From contig NZ_QOIM01000038.1 in NCBI RefSeq assembly GCF_003323735.1, forward strand, positions 434,001 to 498,000: a DNA stretch of 64,000 bases, written 5' to 3'. The notes under the pieces were generated by a model. That model was given only the letters and a program-made list of their open reading frames with translations, was not told the DNA's origin and did no database searches. Position 1 is the stretch's first letter. Each line of letters begins with the position of its first letter. Shown in pieces: positions 53,859 through 63,526 of this stretch. This DNA is from Streptomyces reniochalinae (GTDB taxonomy: Bacteria; Actinomycetota; Actinomycetes; Streptomycetales; Streptomycetaceae). Position numbers and translations under genes: made by a program.

Positions 53859-54291
53859 TATCCCGTCCGGCCGCGCGCGGGCACAGCGGCCCGCGTGTGG
53901 CCGCGGCAACGGCTTCTTCCCCTGCCGGACCCCGGAAAACCCCTGGTCGGAACGCTCCCCTCGCACGGCGTCCGCCCGGGGCGCAGCCCGCCCACCCGCG
54001 CGCCGAGGGACGCGGCCACCGCGTGTCACCCCGGCTGACTCCCCGTACCCCGCCCCGTCGCCACCTTGCGGACTCCGAAGCGAGGGTGTCGGTGCAGGCA
54101 CCCTTCTGGCGGGCGGGCACGGCAGGTCCCCTCAGCGGGTCGGCCACCGACCACGAGGCGCGCGCTGCCCACGCGCCAGCGCCTCCTCCACCTCGCGCAC
54201 GGTCTACTCCCACGCGGGCAGTCCACAACCTGACCCACAAGGAGAGATCACGCCGACGGAAGGGGCCGGAGGGCAGAGCAGGGGGTGCGCA

Positions 54292-54318
54292 AGCGTCACC
54301 GGCTCAACCGGTGACGCT
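54292..54318 (-). terminator. Terminator after gap
   Basis: Perfect 11-bp stem AGCGTCACCGG / CCGGTGACGCT with the loop CTCAA, 42 bp beyond the gap stop. Its core GCGTCACC/GGTGACGC recurs in the dispersed repeats at 50500 and 62049. Confidence 0.75.
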
Positions 54319-54359
54319 CCAACGGGCCGGTGCCCCCACGCACCGACGGTGCGCGCCGC

Positions 54360-55814
54360 TCAGGCCGCCGGGGCCGGGTACGTCGGGTACTCGGCGCCGG
54401 AGACGTACTGGACGACGCGGACGACCTGGCAGGAGTAGCCGAACTCGTTGTCGTACCACAGGTAGAGGATGGCGTTGTCGCCGTCGACCTTGGTGGCACC
54501 GGCGTCGACGATCGAGGCGTGGCGCGAGCCGATGAAGTCGTTGGAGACGGCGTCGGGTGCGCTGGTGAAGTCGATCTGGCGCTTGAGCGGCGAGGTCAGC
54601 GAGACGTCACGCAGGTGGTCGAGGACCTCCTCGCGGTCGGTCTCGCGGGCGAGCTGGAGGTTGAGGATGGCGAGGGAGACGTCCGGCACGGGCACCCGGA
54701 TCGAGCTGCCGGTGATCTTCGCGTCCAGGTCAGGCAGCGCCTTGGCGACGGCGGAGGCCGCACCCGTCTCGGTGAGGACCATGTTGAGCGGCGCCGAGCG
54801 CCCACGGCGGTCCGACTTGTGGTAGTTGTCCAGCAGGTTCTGGTCGTTGGTGAAGGAGTGGACCGTCTCCACGTGGCCGCGCACCACTCCGAACTCGTCC
54901 GCCATCGCCTTCAGCGGCGGGACGATCGCGTTGGTGGTGCAGGACGCGCACGAGATGATCTGCTCGTCCGGCTTGATCATGTCGTGGTTGACGCCGTGCA
55001 CGACGTTGGGGACGTCGCCCTTGCCCGGGGCGGTCAGCACGACCTTGTCGATGCCGGGGCGCAGGTGCTTGGAGAGCCCCTCGCGGTCGCGCCACCTGCC
55101 GGTGTTGTCGATGAGGACGGCGTCATCGATGCCGTAGTCCGTGTAGTCCACCGACGTCGGGTCGTCGGAGTAGATCACCTTGATCTCGTTGCCGTTGGCG
55201 ACGAGGGTGCTGTTGGCCTCGTCGACGGTGATGGTGCCCTGGAACTGGCCGTGGATGGAGTCACGGCGCAGCAGCGAGGCCCGCTTGACCAGGTCCTGCG
55301 CGGACTGACCCGCGGTCTTGCGTACGACGATGGCCCGCAGCCGCAGGCCGTTGCCGGAGCCCGCCTTCTCGATCAGCAGGCGGGCCAGGAGACGGCCGAT
55401 ACGGCCGAACCCGTAGAGGACCACGTCCCGCGCCTGGCGGCGGTCGATCTTGTTGGCGCCCGTCGCCCCCGCCACGGCCTCGGCGGTGAACTCGGCGACC
55501 GACAGGCCGCGGTCGTCGGCCCTGTGGGTGGCGGCGAGCATGCCGATGTCGATCTGGGAAGGACCCAGGTCGAGCGCGGTCAGGGCCTGGAGGAACGGAA
55601 GCGTCTCGGTGACCGACAGCTCCGCGCCGGCGATCTGCCGGGCGAACCTGTGGGTCTTGAGGATGCTGATCACCGACTTGTTCACCAAGGAGCGGCTGTG
55701 CAGCAAAACGGTGACGTCCCGCTCGCGGTGCAGCTTCCCGATGACCGGGATCATCGACTCCGCGATCTCCTCGCGGTGCTTCCAGTTGGTGAACGCGTCC
55801 TCGTTGACAGTCAC
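54360..55814 (-). CDS. gap: Glyceraldehyde-3-phosphate dehydrogenase, long form with N-terminal extension
   Basis: 484 aa from GTG 55814. Residues ~131 onward are GAPDH: LYGFGRIGRLLARLL (NAD-binding), SCASCTTN with the catalytic Cys (~288), TVHSFTNDQNLLDN and WYDNEFGYSCQVVRV. The ~130-residue N-terminal extension (helical, HREEIAESMIPVIGKLHRERDVTVLLHSRSLVNKS) is not part of ordinary ~335-aa GAPDH and marks the long-form group seen in actinobacteria. It may serve a gluconeogenic or NADP role. Monocistronic with a hairpin after it. Confidence 0.95.
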   Translation of the reverse strand: MTVNEDAFTNWKHREEIAESMIPVIGKLHRERDVTVLLHSRSLVNKSVISILKTHRFARQIAGAELSVTETLPFLQALTALDLGPSQIDIGMLAATHRADDRGLSVAEFTAEAVAGATGANKIDRRQARDVVLYGFGRIGRLLARLLIEKAGSGNGLRLRAIVVRKTAGQSAQDLVKRASLLRRDSIHGQFQGTITVDEANSTLVANGNEIKVIYSDDPTSVDYTDYGIDDAVLIDNTGRWRDREGLSKHLRPGIDKVVLTAPGKGDVPNVVHGVNHDMIKPDEQIISCASCTTNAIVPPLKAMADEFGVVRGHVETVHSFTNDQNLLDNYHKSDRRGRSAPLNMVLTETGAASAVAKALPDLDAKITGSSIRVPVPDVSLAILNLQLARETDREEVLDHLRDVSLTSPLKRQIDFTSAPDAVSNDFIGSRHASIVDAGATKVDGDNAILYLWYDNEFGYSCQVVRVVQYVSGAEYPTYPAPAA

Positions 55815-55904
55815 AGTTCTTATCTTTCGAGCTAGGCGGTGCTCATATGCTAACCCCCGCCGTCCCGATCATGTGATCAGCCCACCTCCCGAGGAGACAC
55901 CCCG

Positions 55905-56717
55905 TTGCAGTCCGGCACGCCGACCCCCGACAGCTACTACGAGCCCGTCGACGAGCACCGCTACAAGCCCACCCCGCACGCGAGCGGGGCGTGGAACACC
56001 GAGGAGCAGCACTTCAGTCCGCTCGGCGGCCTGATCGTCCACGCCATGGACCGTCACCTGGCGGCCCGTCCGCACACCGGGCTGCTCCCCGCCCGGATCA
56101 GTTTCGACATCCTGGGCCCGCCGGCCCTCGACGAGTGCGAGATCCGGGTGGAGAGCATCCGCCCCGGCCGCACCATCGAACTGCTCGAAGCCGTCGTCCT
56201 CATAGCCGACCGCCCGGTGGTACGCGCCCGCGCCTGGCTCCTGGCCACGGCCGACACCACGGCCGTCGCGGGCGGCGCCGCCGCCACGCTCACCCCGCCT
56301 CAACAGCTCGCGCCCTGGCCGCTCGACTCCCTGTGGCCTGGCGGCTACATCGCCTCCCTGGACGTCCGGCCGCTCGCACCGCCGCAGCCCGGCCGCACCA
56401 CCGCCTGGGTCTCCACCGGGGTGGACCTCGTGGCGGGCCGGCCCAGCAGCCCGCTGGCCTCCTTCGTCGCCCTGGTCGACACCGCCAACGGCATCGCCGT
56501 ACGCCAGTCGCCCACGGACTGGATGTTCCCCAACGTCGACCTCACCATCCACCTCCACCGCCAGCCCGAAGGGGCCTGGACCGGCCTGGACACCACCGTC
56601 GTCTTCGGCCCCACGGGCCAGGGCCTCACCAGCACCGTCCTGCACGACCTGAACGGCCCGGTCGGCCACGCCCAGCAGCTCCTGACCGTGCGCCCCCTGC
56701 CGGGCACCGACGGATAG
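55905..56717 (+). CDS. Thioesterase family protein (double hot-dog, TesB-like)
   Basis: 270 aa from TTG 55905 with GAGGAGAC 6 nt upstream, so the TTG start is credible. N-terminal hot-dog: WNTEEQHFSPLGGLIVHAMDRHL and ARISFDILGPPALDECEIRVESIRPGRTIELLEA. C-terminal hot-dog: WMFPNVDLTIHLHRQPEGAWTGLDTTVVFGPTGQGLTSTVLHDLNGPVGHAQQLLTVRP, the usual TesB-type pattern. It would hydrolyse acyl-CoA thioesters. Divergent from gap. Confidence 0.9.
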   Translation: MQSGTPTPDSYYEPVDEHRYKPTPHASGAWNTEEQHFSPLGGLIVHAMDRHLAARPHTGLLPARISFDILGPPALDECEIRVESIRPGRTIELLEAVVLIADRPVVRARAWLLATADTTAVAGGAAATLTPPQQLAPWPLDSLWPGGYIASLDVRPLAPPQPGRTTAWVSTGVDLVAGRPSSPLASFVALVDTANGIAVRQSPTDWMFPNVDLTIHLHRQPEGAWTGLDTTVVFGPTGQGLTSTVLHDLNGPVGHAQQLLTVRPLPGTDG

Positions 56718-56893
56718 CGGGCAACAGGCAACGGGTGCCACGGGACAGCACGGTCGCCCCGTACGTCTCGCTCAGTAGCGGGCGCCCCGCACGTAGCACT
56801 CAGGTATGACCCGTTGACCAGTGCCAAGACGGATTCGGCGGCCCCCGCCACGCCCATAGCGTCGGTCCGGCAAGGACGGACGAGCCAACGAGC

Positions 56894-58066
56894 GTGGCGG
56901 TGCAGGACATGACACGGACGACCCGGCAGGACCCGAAGCGGACCCACGGCGCGAGGGCGCGGGCCCACACGGCGGGGGCGCGCACCCACCCGGCGGGGGC
57001 CAAGGCGTTCGCTCCCGAATACCAGGGCGCCCTCGGCGCACTGTCGGTGAACTCGTCCCTGACCGACGTGCTGGCCCAGGGGACGACCCAGCTGCGGGCA
57101 GCCGAAGAGGCCGGGGAGCCGAAGGAGGCGGCGCGCTGCGGGCTCGCCGTCGCGGAGGCCCACCGGCGCCTTGGAAACGTCACCGCGGCCGACCGGGCGT
57201 GGAAGGCGAGTTACCGGGCGGCCCGCTCGGCCAGGGACGCCGCGGCGATGGCGTGGGCCATGTGGAGCGGCGGCACACTCGCCCGCCAGCGCGGCGCGCT
57301 CCCGCTCGCCTACCGGCTGCTGGAGCGCGCGGCCGACCTAGGCGAACGCGGCGACGACGTGCTGGCCCGCGGCTACTCGCTCGCCGGGCTCGCGGAGACC
57401 GGCCGGATCCAGGGTGACTACGAGGCCGTCGGCGCACTGCACGACCAACTCCTCACCGAGGCCCGCAGCCGCGGGGAGGTACGGCACACGGTGTGGGCGC
57501 TGGAGGGCATAGCGCAGATGCACCGCAACACCGGCTCCTACGACAGGGCGCTGGAACTGTTCGAGGAAGCCGCCAGGACCGCCGCGGCGGGCGACGACCG
57601 CAGGGGGCGGGCCTGGGCGCTGAGGGGCATCGCCGACGTGGTGTCCGTACGCGACGAGGACACCGAGCGCGCTCTCGCGCTGCTCGCCGAGGCAGAGGCC
57701 GACTGCCGCAGGATGCACCTGTCGAGCGCTCTGGCGTACAACCACAAGATGCGCGGCAACGTCCTCTACCGCGCCGCCCGTTACGCGGAAGCCCGCGACA
57801 CCTACCGGCAGGCACTGGGAGAGTTCACCGCGATGGACGAGCAGCGGGGGACGGCACTGTCCCGGCTCGGCCTCACCAAGTCCCTGGCCCGTCTGGGCAG
57901 GCCCCGGTCCGCGACCAGGGCGGAGCTGGCCGACCTGCGCGACACCTTCACCCGCATCGGCCTCCACCACGCGCGCGCCATGGTCGAGAGGGCCACCACC
58001 GAGTTGGGCACCGGTCCCCTTCCCGACGCCACGGACGCACCCGCGACGGCCCCCTCACACCCCTGA
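56894..58066 (+). CDS. TPR-repeat protein
   Basis: 390 aa from GTG 56894 (GTG 56900 and ATG 56909 are alternatives). A basic, low-complexity N terminus (~40 residues with repeated ARTHPAGA-like blocks) is followed by 7-8 helical tetratricopeptide units (AAEEAGEPKEAARCGLAVAEAHRRLGNVTAADRAWKASYRAA; GIAQMHRNTGSYDRALELFEEAART; ALAYNHKMRGNVLYRAARYAEARDTYRQAL). Probably an interaction scaffold; partner unknown. No enzymatic domain is seen. Confidence 0.88.
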   Translation: MAVQDMTRTTRQDPKRTHGARARAHTAGARTHPAGAKAFAPEYQGALGALSVNSSLTDVLAQGTTQLRAAEEAGEPKEAARCGLAVAEAHRRLGNVTAADRAWKASYRAARSARDAAAMAWAMWSGGTLARQRGALPLAYRLLERAADLGERGDDVLARGYSLAGLAETGRIQGDYEAVGALHDQLLTEARSRGEVRHTVWALEGIAQMHRNTGSYDRALELFEEAARTAAAGDDRRGRAWALRGIADVVSVRDEDTERALALLAEAEADCRRMHLSSALAYNHKMRGNVLYRAARYAEARDTYRQALGEFTAMDEQRGTALSRLGLTKSLARLGRPRSATRAELADLRDTFTRIGLHHARAMVERATTELGTGPLPDATDAPATAPSHP

Positions 58067-58226
58067 CGCACGGGGTGAGGTGAACCGGTACGGACCCGGC
58101 ACCGTGGAGTGCCCAGCACCGTGATGGTGTAGCAGGCACCACCATCGATACGGGATCCAGGGCGTTCGTGGCCCGGTCGGCCTTCTCATACGGTGAAGCT
58201 GCCGACAACCGGAAAGGGCAAGAAAC

Positions 58227-58997
58227 ATGACATCGGAATGGGGAGGGTCCGCGGCCACAGTGGCCACGCGGACAGCGGCCATGAGGCTGGACTCCGTCAC
58301 GAAAACGTACGGCACAGGGGAGAATGCCGTCACCGCACTGCGGGGAATCTCCCTGGATGTGCCGCGCGGCACCTTCACCGCTGTCATGGGCCCCTCGGGT
58401 TCCGGCAAGAGCACCTTCCTGCACTGCGTCGCAGGGCTCGACCAGCCGACCACAGGCCACGTCCACCTCGGGGACACGCAGTTGTCCGGCCTGAAGGAGG
58501 CGGCGCTGACGGCCATCCGCCGCGAGCGGATCGGCTACGTCTTCCAGGCCTACAACCTGATGTCGGCGCTGACGGTGCGGCAGAACGTCACCCTCGTCGC
58601 GCGGCTGGCGGACATGGCCGTGGACGAGACGTGGCTGCGCGAGGTGCTGACCCGGGTGGGGATGCACCAGCACGTCGACCGCCGGCCCAACCAGCTGTCC
58701 GGCGGCCAGCAGCAGCGCGTCGCGATCGCCCGCGCGCTGGTGACCCGCCCGGACGCGCTGCTGGCCGACGAGCCGACCGGCGCGCTGGACACCCGCACCA
58801 GCCAAGAGGTCCTCAAGCTGTTCCGGCAGATCGTGGACGAGATAGGCCAGACCGTGCTGATGGTGACCCACGACCCGGTCGCCGCCTCGTACGCCGACAC
58901 GGTGCTCTTCCTCGCCGACGGGCAGCTCGCGGGCCACCTGAACCGGCCCTCGCCGGCCCAGGTCGCCGAGCGCATGACCCGCCTCGGCGACTGGTGA
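58227..58997 (+). CDS. ABC transporter ATP-binding protein (MacB/LolD-type)
   Basis: 256 aa from ATG 58227 with GGAAAGG upstream. Walker A GPSGSGKST, signature LSGGQQQRVAIARAL, Walker B LLADEPTGALD (the GALD ending is typical of MacB/LolD ATPases) and MVTHDPVAASYAD as H-loop. The following gene, 10 bp downstream, encodes its FtsX-type permease. Likely drives export or membrane extraction of lipids, peptides or antibiotics. Confidence 0.95.
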   Translation: MTSEWGGSAATVATRTAAMRLDSVTKTYGTGENAVTALRGISLDVPRGTFTAVMGPSGSGKSTFLHCVAGLDQPTTGHVHLGDTQLSGLKEAALTAIRRERIGYVFQAYNLMSALTVRQNVTLVARLADMAVDETWLREVLTRVGMHQHVDRRPNQLSGGQQQRVAIARALVTRPDALLADEPTGALDTRTSQEVLKLFRQIVDEIGQTVLMVTHDPVAASYADTVLFLADGQLAGHLNRPSPAQVAERMTRLGDW

Positions 58998-59007
58998 GGC
59001 GGGGCTC

Positions 59008-61572
59008 GTGTTCGACATCGCATGGAGCACCATCAAGAACCGCAAGGGCGGTTTCATCGCGGCGTTCATCGCCGTGATCTGCGGCTCGGCCGTCATCACC
59101 GCCTGCGGCGTACTGCTCATGTCGGGGCTCCTCTCGGGCGTCGCGCCCGAGCGGTACGCCGGTGCGACCGTGATGGTCGGCGGGCAGCAGACCAAGGACG
59201 TCAGTCAGAACTTCGACCCGCACTTCCCCGAGCGCGTCACCGTCCCCGCGTCGACGGCCGAGCAGGTCTCCCGCGTCGACGGCGTCGAGAAGGTCGTGCG
59301 CGACCGCACCGTCGCGATGGACCTGCACAAGGACGACGGCAGCGCCCGGGGCGAGCCCGTGCGGCTCGACCACCCGCTGTACGGCCACGGCTGGTCCTCG
59401 ACCGCGCTCGGCCCCTTCGAACTGACCGAGGGCAGCAGGCCGGGCAGCGCCCGGGAGACCGTGCTGGACGCCGGGCTCGCCCGCGAGGCCGGGCTGAAGG
59501 TCGGCGACACCGCGCGGCTCTCGGTCGGGACGACGCCGCACGTCTACCGGGTCGTCGGACTGGTCGACGCGCCCGCGAACGGCCTGGACCGGCAGTCGGC
59601 CGCGTTCTTCACCGACGCGCAGGCCACCGCTCTCTCCCCGCGCCCCGACCGGCTGACGGCGATCGGCGTCCTGGGAGAGGACGGCACCGACGCGGGCGAC
59701 CTCGCCGGCAGGATCGAGGATGCCGTCACCGGGACCGACATCACCACCTACACCGGTGACGGGATCGGCGACCTGGAGTTCCTGGACGTCGGCGCGTCCC
59801 GCGGCTTCCTCGTCCCGCTGTCCGCCTCGTTCGGCGGCACGGCGCTCGGCGTCGTCATCTTCGTCGTCTCCTCCACCCTCGGCCTGGTCATCCACCAGCG
59901 CCGCCGGGAACTGGCGATGCTGCGCGCCATCGCGGCCACACCGCGCCAGATACACCAGCTGATCGGCAGCGAGGTGCTGCTGGTGGGCGTCACCGGAGCG
60001 GTGCTGGGCGCGGCGCCCGGCTTCCTGGCCGCCGGGCTGCTGCGCGACGCCTTCGCGCACGTCGGTGTGCTGCCGGATGACTTCGAGCTGGCGTTCAACC
60101 CGCTGCCGGCCGTCGCCGCCGTGCTGCTGACCGTGCTGGGCGCGCGGCTGGCCGGGTTCATCGCCGCGTTCCGCATCGCGCGGATCCAGCCGGTGGAGGC
60201 GCTGAGCGAGTCCGAGGCGGAGCAGGAGGAACTGGGCAGCACCCGCAAGACCGTCGGAGTGGGGCTGCTCCTGCTCGGCCTGGTGGCGTCGATCGTGCTG
60301 CCGCTGGTCATCCCGGGCCAGGTGGCGATCGCCGGAGCCGGCGGATCGCTGGTGGTGCTCATGGTGGGCAGCGCGCTGATCTCCCCCGTCCTGGTGCAGG
60401 CGGCGACCCGGATGCTGACACCCCTGTTCAAGAGGTCCCGCGTGAGCGGCTTCCTGGCCGGCGCCAACAGCAGCGCCAACGCCCGCCGCCTCAGCAGCGC
60501 CGTCGTGCCCCTGGCGCTGGGCACCGCGATGGCGCTGATGCAGCTGTCGATGCTGAACACCGTCGAGGCGACGGCCGAGGAGCAGGCGACGACCGGTGTC
60601 GTCTCCGACTACGTGCTCACCAGCGACACCACGGGCCTGTCCACCGACCTGACCAGCAAGGTCCGCGCCCTCGACGGCGTCGAGACCGTCACCCCGGTGG
60701 CCCGCTCGCAGGTGCTGCTCAACTACATCGAGATCGACAAGCCCGCCTCCAACCCCTTCAGCGCCCAGGGCCTGGACGCCCGCGACCTGGACCGCACGCT
60801 CGACCTGGACGTGCGCGAGGGCAGCATGGACAAGCTGCGGGGCGACACGGTGGCGCTCAGCTGGATCGCCGCCGACACGGCACGGGTCGACGTCGGGGAA
60901 ACCGCCGACATCAACCTCGGCGACGGAGTGCACAAGAAGCTGAAGGTCGTCGCCGTCTACGGCAACGGCCTCGGCTTCGGCGACGTCACCCTCCCCCACC
61001 GGATGCTGACCGAGCACACCGCCAACCAGCAGGACACGGCGCTGCTCGTCAGCGCAGGCAGCGGCGGCGCGTCCCCGCAGGTCGAGGCCGGGCTGGAGAA
61101 ACTGGCCGAAGGCACCCCCGGCCTCGCGGTGCAGAGCCCACAGGAGTTCACCGCCGTCCAGCAGGGCCAGTTCGCCCAGCAGTCCTGGACGAACCTGATC
61201 GCCAACGCGCTGCTGATGCTCTACGTCCTCATCGCCGTGGTGAACACCCTGGTCATGGCGACGACGGGCCGCAGCCGCGAGTTCGCCATGCTGCGGCTGA
61301 TCGGCACCAGCAAGCGGCAGACACGGCGCATGATGTTCCTGGAATCCTGGGTCGTGATCGTCACCGCCGTCGTCGTCGGCGTGGCCATCGCCATCCCACC
61401 CGCCGTCGGCTGCGCCCTCGCCCTGACGGGCCAGCCGATCCCCTACGTCCAACCGCTGGCCTGGATCGGCATCATCGCCTTCGTCACCCTGCTGGGCTGG
61501 CTCTCCATCAGCCTGCCGACCCGCTCGGCACTCCGCACCCGCCCCATCGAAGCGGTCTACGCGGGAGAGTGA
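59008..61572 (+). CDS. FtsX-family ABC permease
   Basis: 854 aa from GTG 59008. Ten-helix arrangement of long-form FtsX permeases: an N-terminal helix (IKNRKGGFIAAFIAVICGSAVITACG), a large extracytoplasmic domain (~45-255), three helices (GTALGVVIFVVSSTLGLVIHQRRRELAMLRAIAATPRQIHQLIGSE...), a central pair, a second extracytoplasmic domain (~530-720) and a final FtsX block (LLMLYVLIAVVNTLVMATTGRSREFAMLRLIGTSKRQTRRMM). The duplicated FtsX blocks are typical of the actinobacterial type. Substrate unknown. Confidence 0.94.
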   Translation: MFDIAWSTIKNRKGGFIAAFIAVICGSAVITACGVLLMSGLLSGVAPERYAGATVMVGGQQTKDVSQNFDPHFPERVTVPASTAEQVSRVDGVEKVVRDRTVAMDLHKDDGSARGEPVRLDHPLYGHGWSSTALGPFELTEGSRPGSARETVLDAGLAREAGLKVGDTARLSVGTTPHVYRVVGLVDAPANGLDRQSAAFFTDAQATALSPRPDRLTAIGVLGEDGTDAGDLAGRIEDAVTGTDITTYTGDGIGDLEFLDVGASRGFLVPLSASFGGTALGVVIFVVSSTLGLVIHQRRRELAMLRAIAATPRQIHQLIGSEVLLVGVTGAVLGAAPGFLAAGLLRDAFAHVGVLPDDFELAFNPLPAVAAVLLTVLGARLAGFIAAFRIARIQPVEALSESEAEQEELGSTRKTVGVGLLLLGLVASIVLPLVIPGQVAIAGAGGSLVVLMVGSALISPVLVQAATRMLTPLFKRSRVSGFLAGANSSANARRLSSAVVPLALGTAMALMQLSMLNTVEATAEEQATTGVVSDYVLTSDTTGLSTDLTSKVRALDGVETVTPVARSQVLLNYIEIDKPASNPFSAQGLDARDLDRTLDLDVREGSMDKLRGDTVALSWIAADTARVDVGETADINLGDGVHKKLKVVAVYGNGLGFGDVTLPHRMLTEHTANQQDTALLVSAGSGGASPQVEAGLEKLAEGTPGLAVQSPQEFTAVQQGQFAQQSWTNLIANALLMLYVLIAVVNTLVMATTGRSREFAMLRLIGTSKRQTRRMMFLESWVVIVTAVVVGVAIAIPPAVGCALALTGQPIPYVQPLAWIGIIAFVTLLGWLSISLPTRSALRTRPIEAVYAGE

Positions 61573-61594
61573 GCGCCGCCGCGCCGTACCCGGT

Positions 61595-61638
61595 GCGGTG
61601 ACCGCCCCGAGCTCCAGCAGCTCGCGGGCGGTCACCGC
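61595..61638 (+). terminator. Terminator after the FtsX permease gene
   Basis: GCGGTGACCGCCC / GGGCGGTCACCGC, a 13-bp perfect stem whose loop contains a second GAGCT/AGCTC stem. Starts 23 bp after the stop. Confidence 0.75.
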
Positions 61639-61690
61639 CGTCCCACGACGGGAAGCGCATCGCGGACGCCGTCCGTGCGTACAGGGGACG

Positions 61691-62026
61691 TCAGTCCGCC
61701 AGATCCTCTTCCAGCTCCGTCACTTGCGGACCGCTGTCGGTCCTCGGCATCTTCCACCGGTAGGTGGTGCCGGCACCGTCGGTGTACAGGAGGGTGCCGC
61801 TGGCCTGCCCGTTCGGGGCGGCCCACTTCCAGCCACCGCCGCCCGCGGGTGCTTCCTCCGAAGCTCCGACGGCGCCGGTGGCCTTGGCCTTGACGGTGAC
61901 GACGGCAAGGCCCTCGACGACCTCCTCACCGACCTCCAGTAGCCGGGGCACCTCGAAAGCGGAACCGGCGACGTGCCCCCGTCGCTTCCCTGACGTCTTC
62001 CCGCCGCGCCAACGGCGAAGACGCAC
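61691..62026 (-). pseudogene. Probable 5'-truncated hypothetical gene fragment
   Basis: The stretch SAFEVPRLLEVGEEVVEGLAVV, TVKAKATGAVG and TLLYTDGAGTTYRWKMPRTD reads like the end of a beta-rich secreted or lipoprotein family. The upstream part of the frame (MRLRRWRGGKTSGKRRGHVAG) is not a plausible N terminus and no signal peptide or RBS is seen. The break lies close to the dispersed repeat at 62049. Could be a short real protein; not recognised. Confidence 0.4.
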
Positions 62027-62048
62027 CGCACTCCCGCAGCCTGCTCGG

Positions 62049-62110
62049 GCGTCACCACCTCAGGGGGTGACGCTCCCACACATGCCGCCCCGCTCCGCGC
62101 GCCGGCGGAA
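62049..62110 (+). repeat. Dispersed repeat, partial copy C
   Basis: GCGTCACC...GGTGACGC palindrome (62049-62073) followed by CACACATGCCGCCCCGCTCC, a diverged version of the first part of copies A and B with a 2-bp insertion. The second half (the GGTGGGAGCG part) is missing. The 62111-62314 stretch to the Shedu gene contains nothing else I can support. Confidence 0.6.
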
Positions 62111-62314
62111 CCGGCCGTCCACCCGACGGGCATGCCGGCAGCCGGTGCCCGGGCACTCCATCTTCGTCCAGGAGTACGCGGTAAAGCTCAGCCCAGGTCT
62201 GTCGGAGGCAAACCTGCTCACCCTGCGCAGCACCCCTCCTGCCGCTCCCACCCCATATGGTGCCCCAGGGCGCCCAAGTCCGGTTTGTCAGTGCTCAGCT
62301 CTAGTGTTCCCCGC

Positions 62315-63526
62315 ATGACGAACTTCCGTTCAGGCTTCACGCTCTGGCGCATGATCAATGAAGCTCGCGAGCTCACCGAGCAGGCAGGGATACGGAAGCG
62401 CATCGACGCGGTGCTGGACCTCATGGGCGGTGTGGGCGGGGATTACGGCAAAGGCAGGCCGTTGGTCAACTCGCTGGAGAACGTGGCACAAGAGTCAATA
62501 CGTCACGGTGACTCCGACATCGCCCGGCGCTTCCAGCACTTCGCCTCCTACGCCGGAGGCGACCTATATCTGGAGATCCTGGAACAGAATTACGATGCAG
62601 AGGCACGGCAGCGCAGCGAAGAAAGCATGCGGCGAATGATCGCCATGGCGGCCGATCGTGCGGTCGCGGCTCTGGACGTGCTGTGTCAGGAGAATCCGGA
62701 CGCGACCGCCGCCGACGCCCGTGACCTGTTCCGCGGGATCGCCCGTTCCACCGACTACCTGGGCCTCGGGAAGGGCGAGGGAGGCATCCAACTACCCACG
62801 CGGGAGGCGAGACGACTCCAGCAGTTCGGTCACATGGAAATAGTCCTCCGCGACCTGCCCCGACCCGCTTCCGCCGAGGTAGCGCGGATGATGAATGACA
62901 TCCTGGCCGACGTGGACACCGGGCTGCTGGCCCAGTTGCTCGAACTCCGGGCCAGGCAAGCCGGGCTCGCGGCCCTAGGTGCCGCGGTCGACGACCCGGA
63001 CAGCTCCGAGAGCGCGCTCCACACCTGCCTCAGGGATCAGGATTGGATCTTCGGCGGAGCGTACGTGGCCGAGTTGGCCCGCCGTCAGTACACACCGGAT
63101 ACCATCCTCGACATTCCCCTGTTGCGCGGCGACGGTTCGCTGCACGTGGTGGAACTCAAGCGCGCCAACATCAAGAACCTGGTCATCCGGCTCCACGGCC
63201 ATCTCATGCTGGGTGCCCCGGTACACCACGCGGTTTCCCAGACGCAGAACTACCTCAGGATCATGGACGAGAACCGCCAAAGCATCCTGAACGCCCACGG
63301 CGTCGACACCCGCCGGGCCTCTGCAACAGTCGTGATCGGCCATGCGCAGTACGTGGCCGGTGGCATCACGCCCCAAGAAGTCGCGGAGACGCTGCGGACG
63401 TACAACACACACACGGCCCGAATAGAAGTCATCACGTACGAGACCCTGATGGATTCCGCGAACCGCATGCTGGCCCTCACGTCGGCACGGCAGGACTCCG
63501 ATAGTGACGAGGAGACCACCACGTGA
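62315..63526 (+). CDS. Shedu (SduA/DUF4263) family nuclease homologue, candidate anti-phage protein
   Basis: 403 aa from ATG 62315. The N-terminal ~200 residues are helical, without a recognised domain. The C-terminal ~180 residues match the Shedu nuclease pattern: LRDQDWIFGGAYVAELAR, TILDIPLLRGDGSLHVVELKR (PD-(D/E)xK catalytic Asp and ELK), then QTQNYLRIMDENRQSIL and ASATVVIGHAQYV. SduA is the effector of the Shedu defence system and cuts DNA. Lower GC than the core genes. The next gene overlaps by 4 bp (GTGA), suggesting a two-gene unit. Confidence 0.82.
   Translation: MTNFRSGFTLWRMINEARELTEQAGIRKRIDAVLDLMGGVGGDYGKGRPLVNSLENVAQESIRHGDSDIARRFQHFASYAGGDLYLEILEQNYDAEARQRSEESMRRMIAMAADRAVAALDVLCQENPDATAADARDLFRGIARSTDYLGLGKGEGGIQLPTREARRLQQFGHMEIVLRDLPRPASAEVARMMNDILADVDTGLLAQLLELRARQAGLAALGAAVDDPDSSESALHTCLRDQDWIFGGAYVAELARRQYTPDTILDIPLLRGDGSLHVVELKRANIKNLVIRLHGHLMLGAPVHHAVSQTQNYLRIMDENRQSILNAHGVDTRRASATVVIGHAQYVAGGITPQEVAETLRTYNTHTARIEVITYETLMDSANRMLALTSARQDSDSDEETTT

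Noticed and set aside
53806..54240. Reverse-strand ORF in the icd-gap intergenic region
   Set aside because: Arg/Gly/Trp-rich translation without RBS or recognisable domain; looks like non-coding GC-rich DNA.
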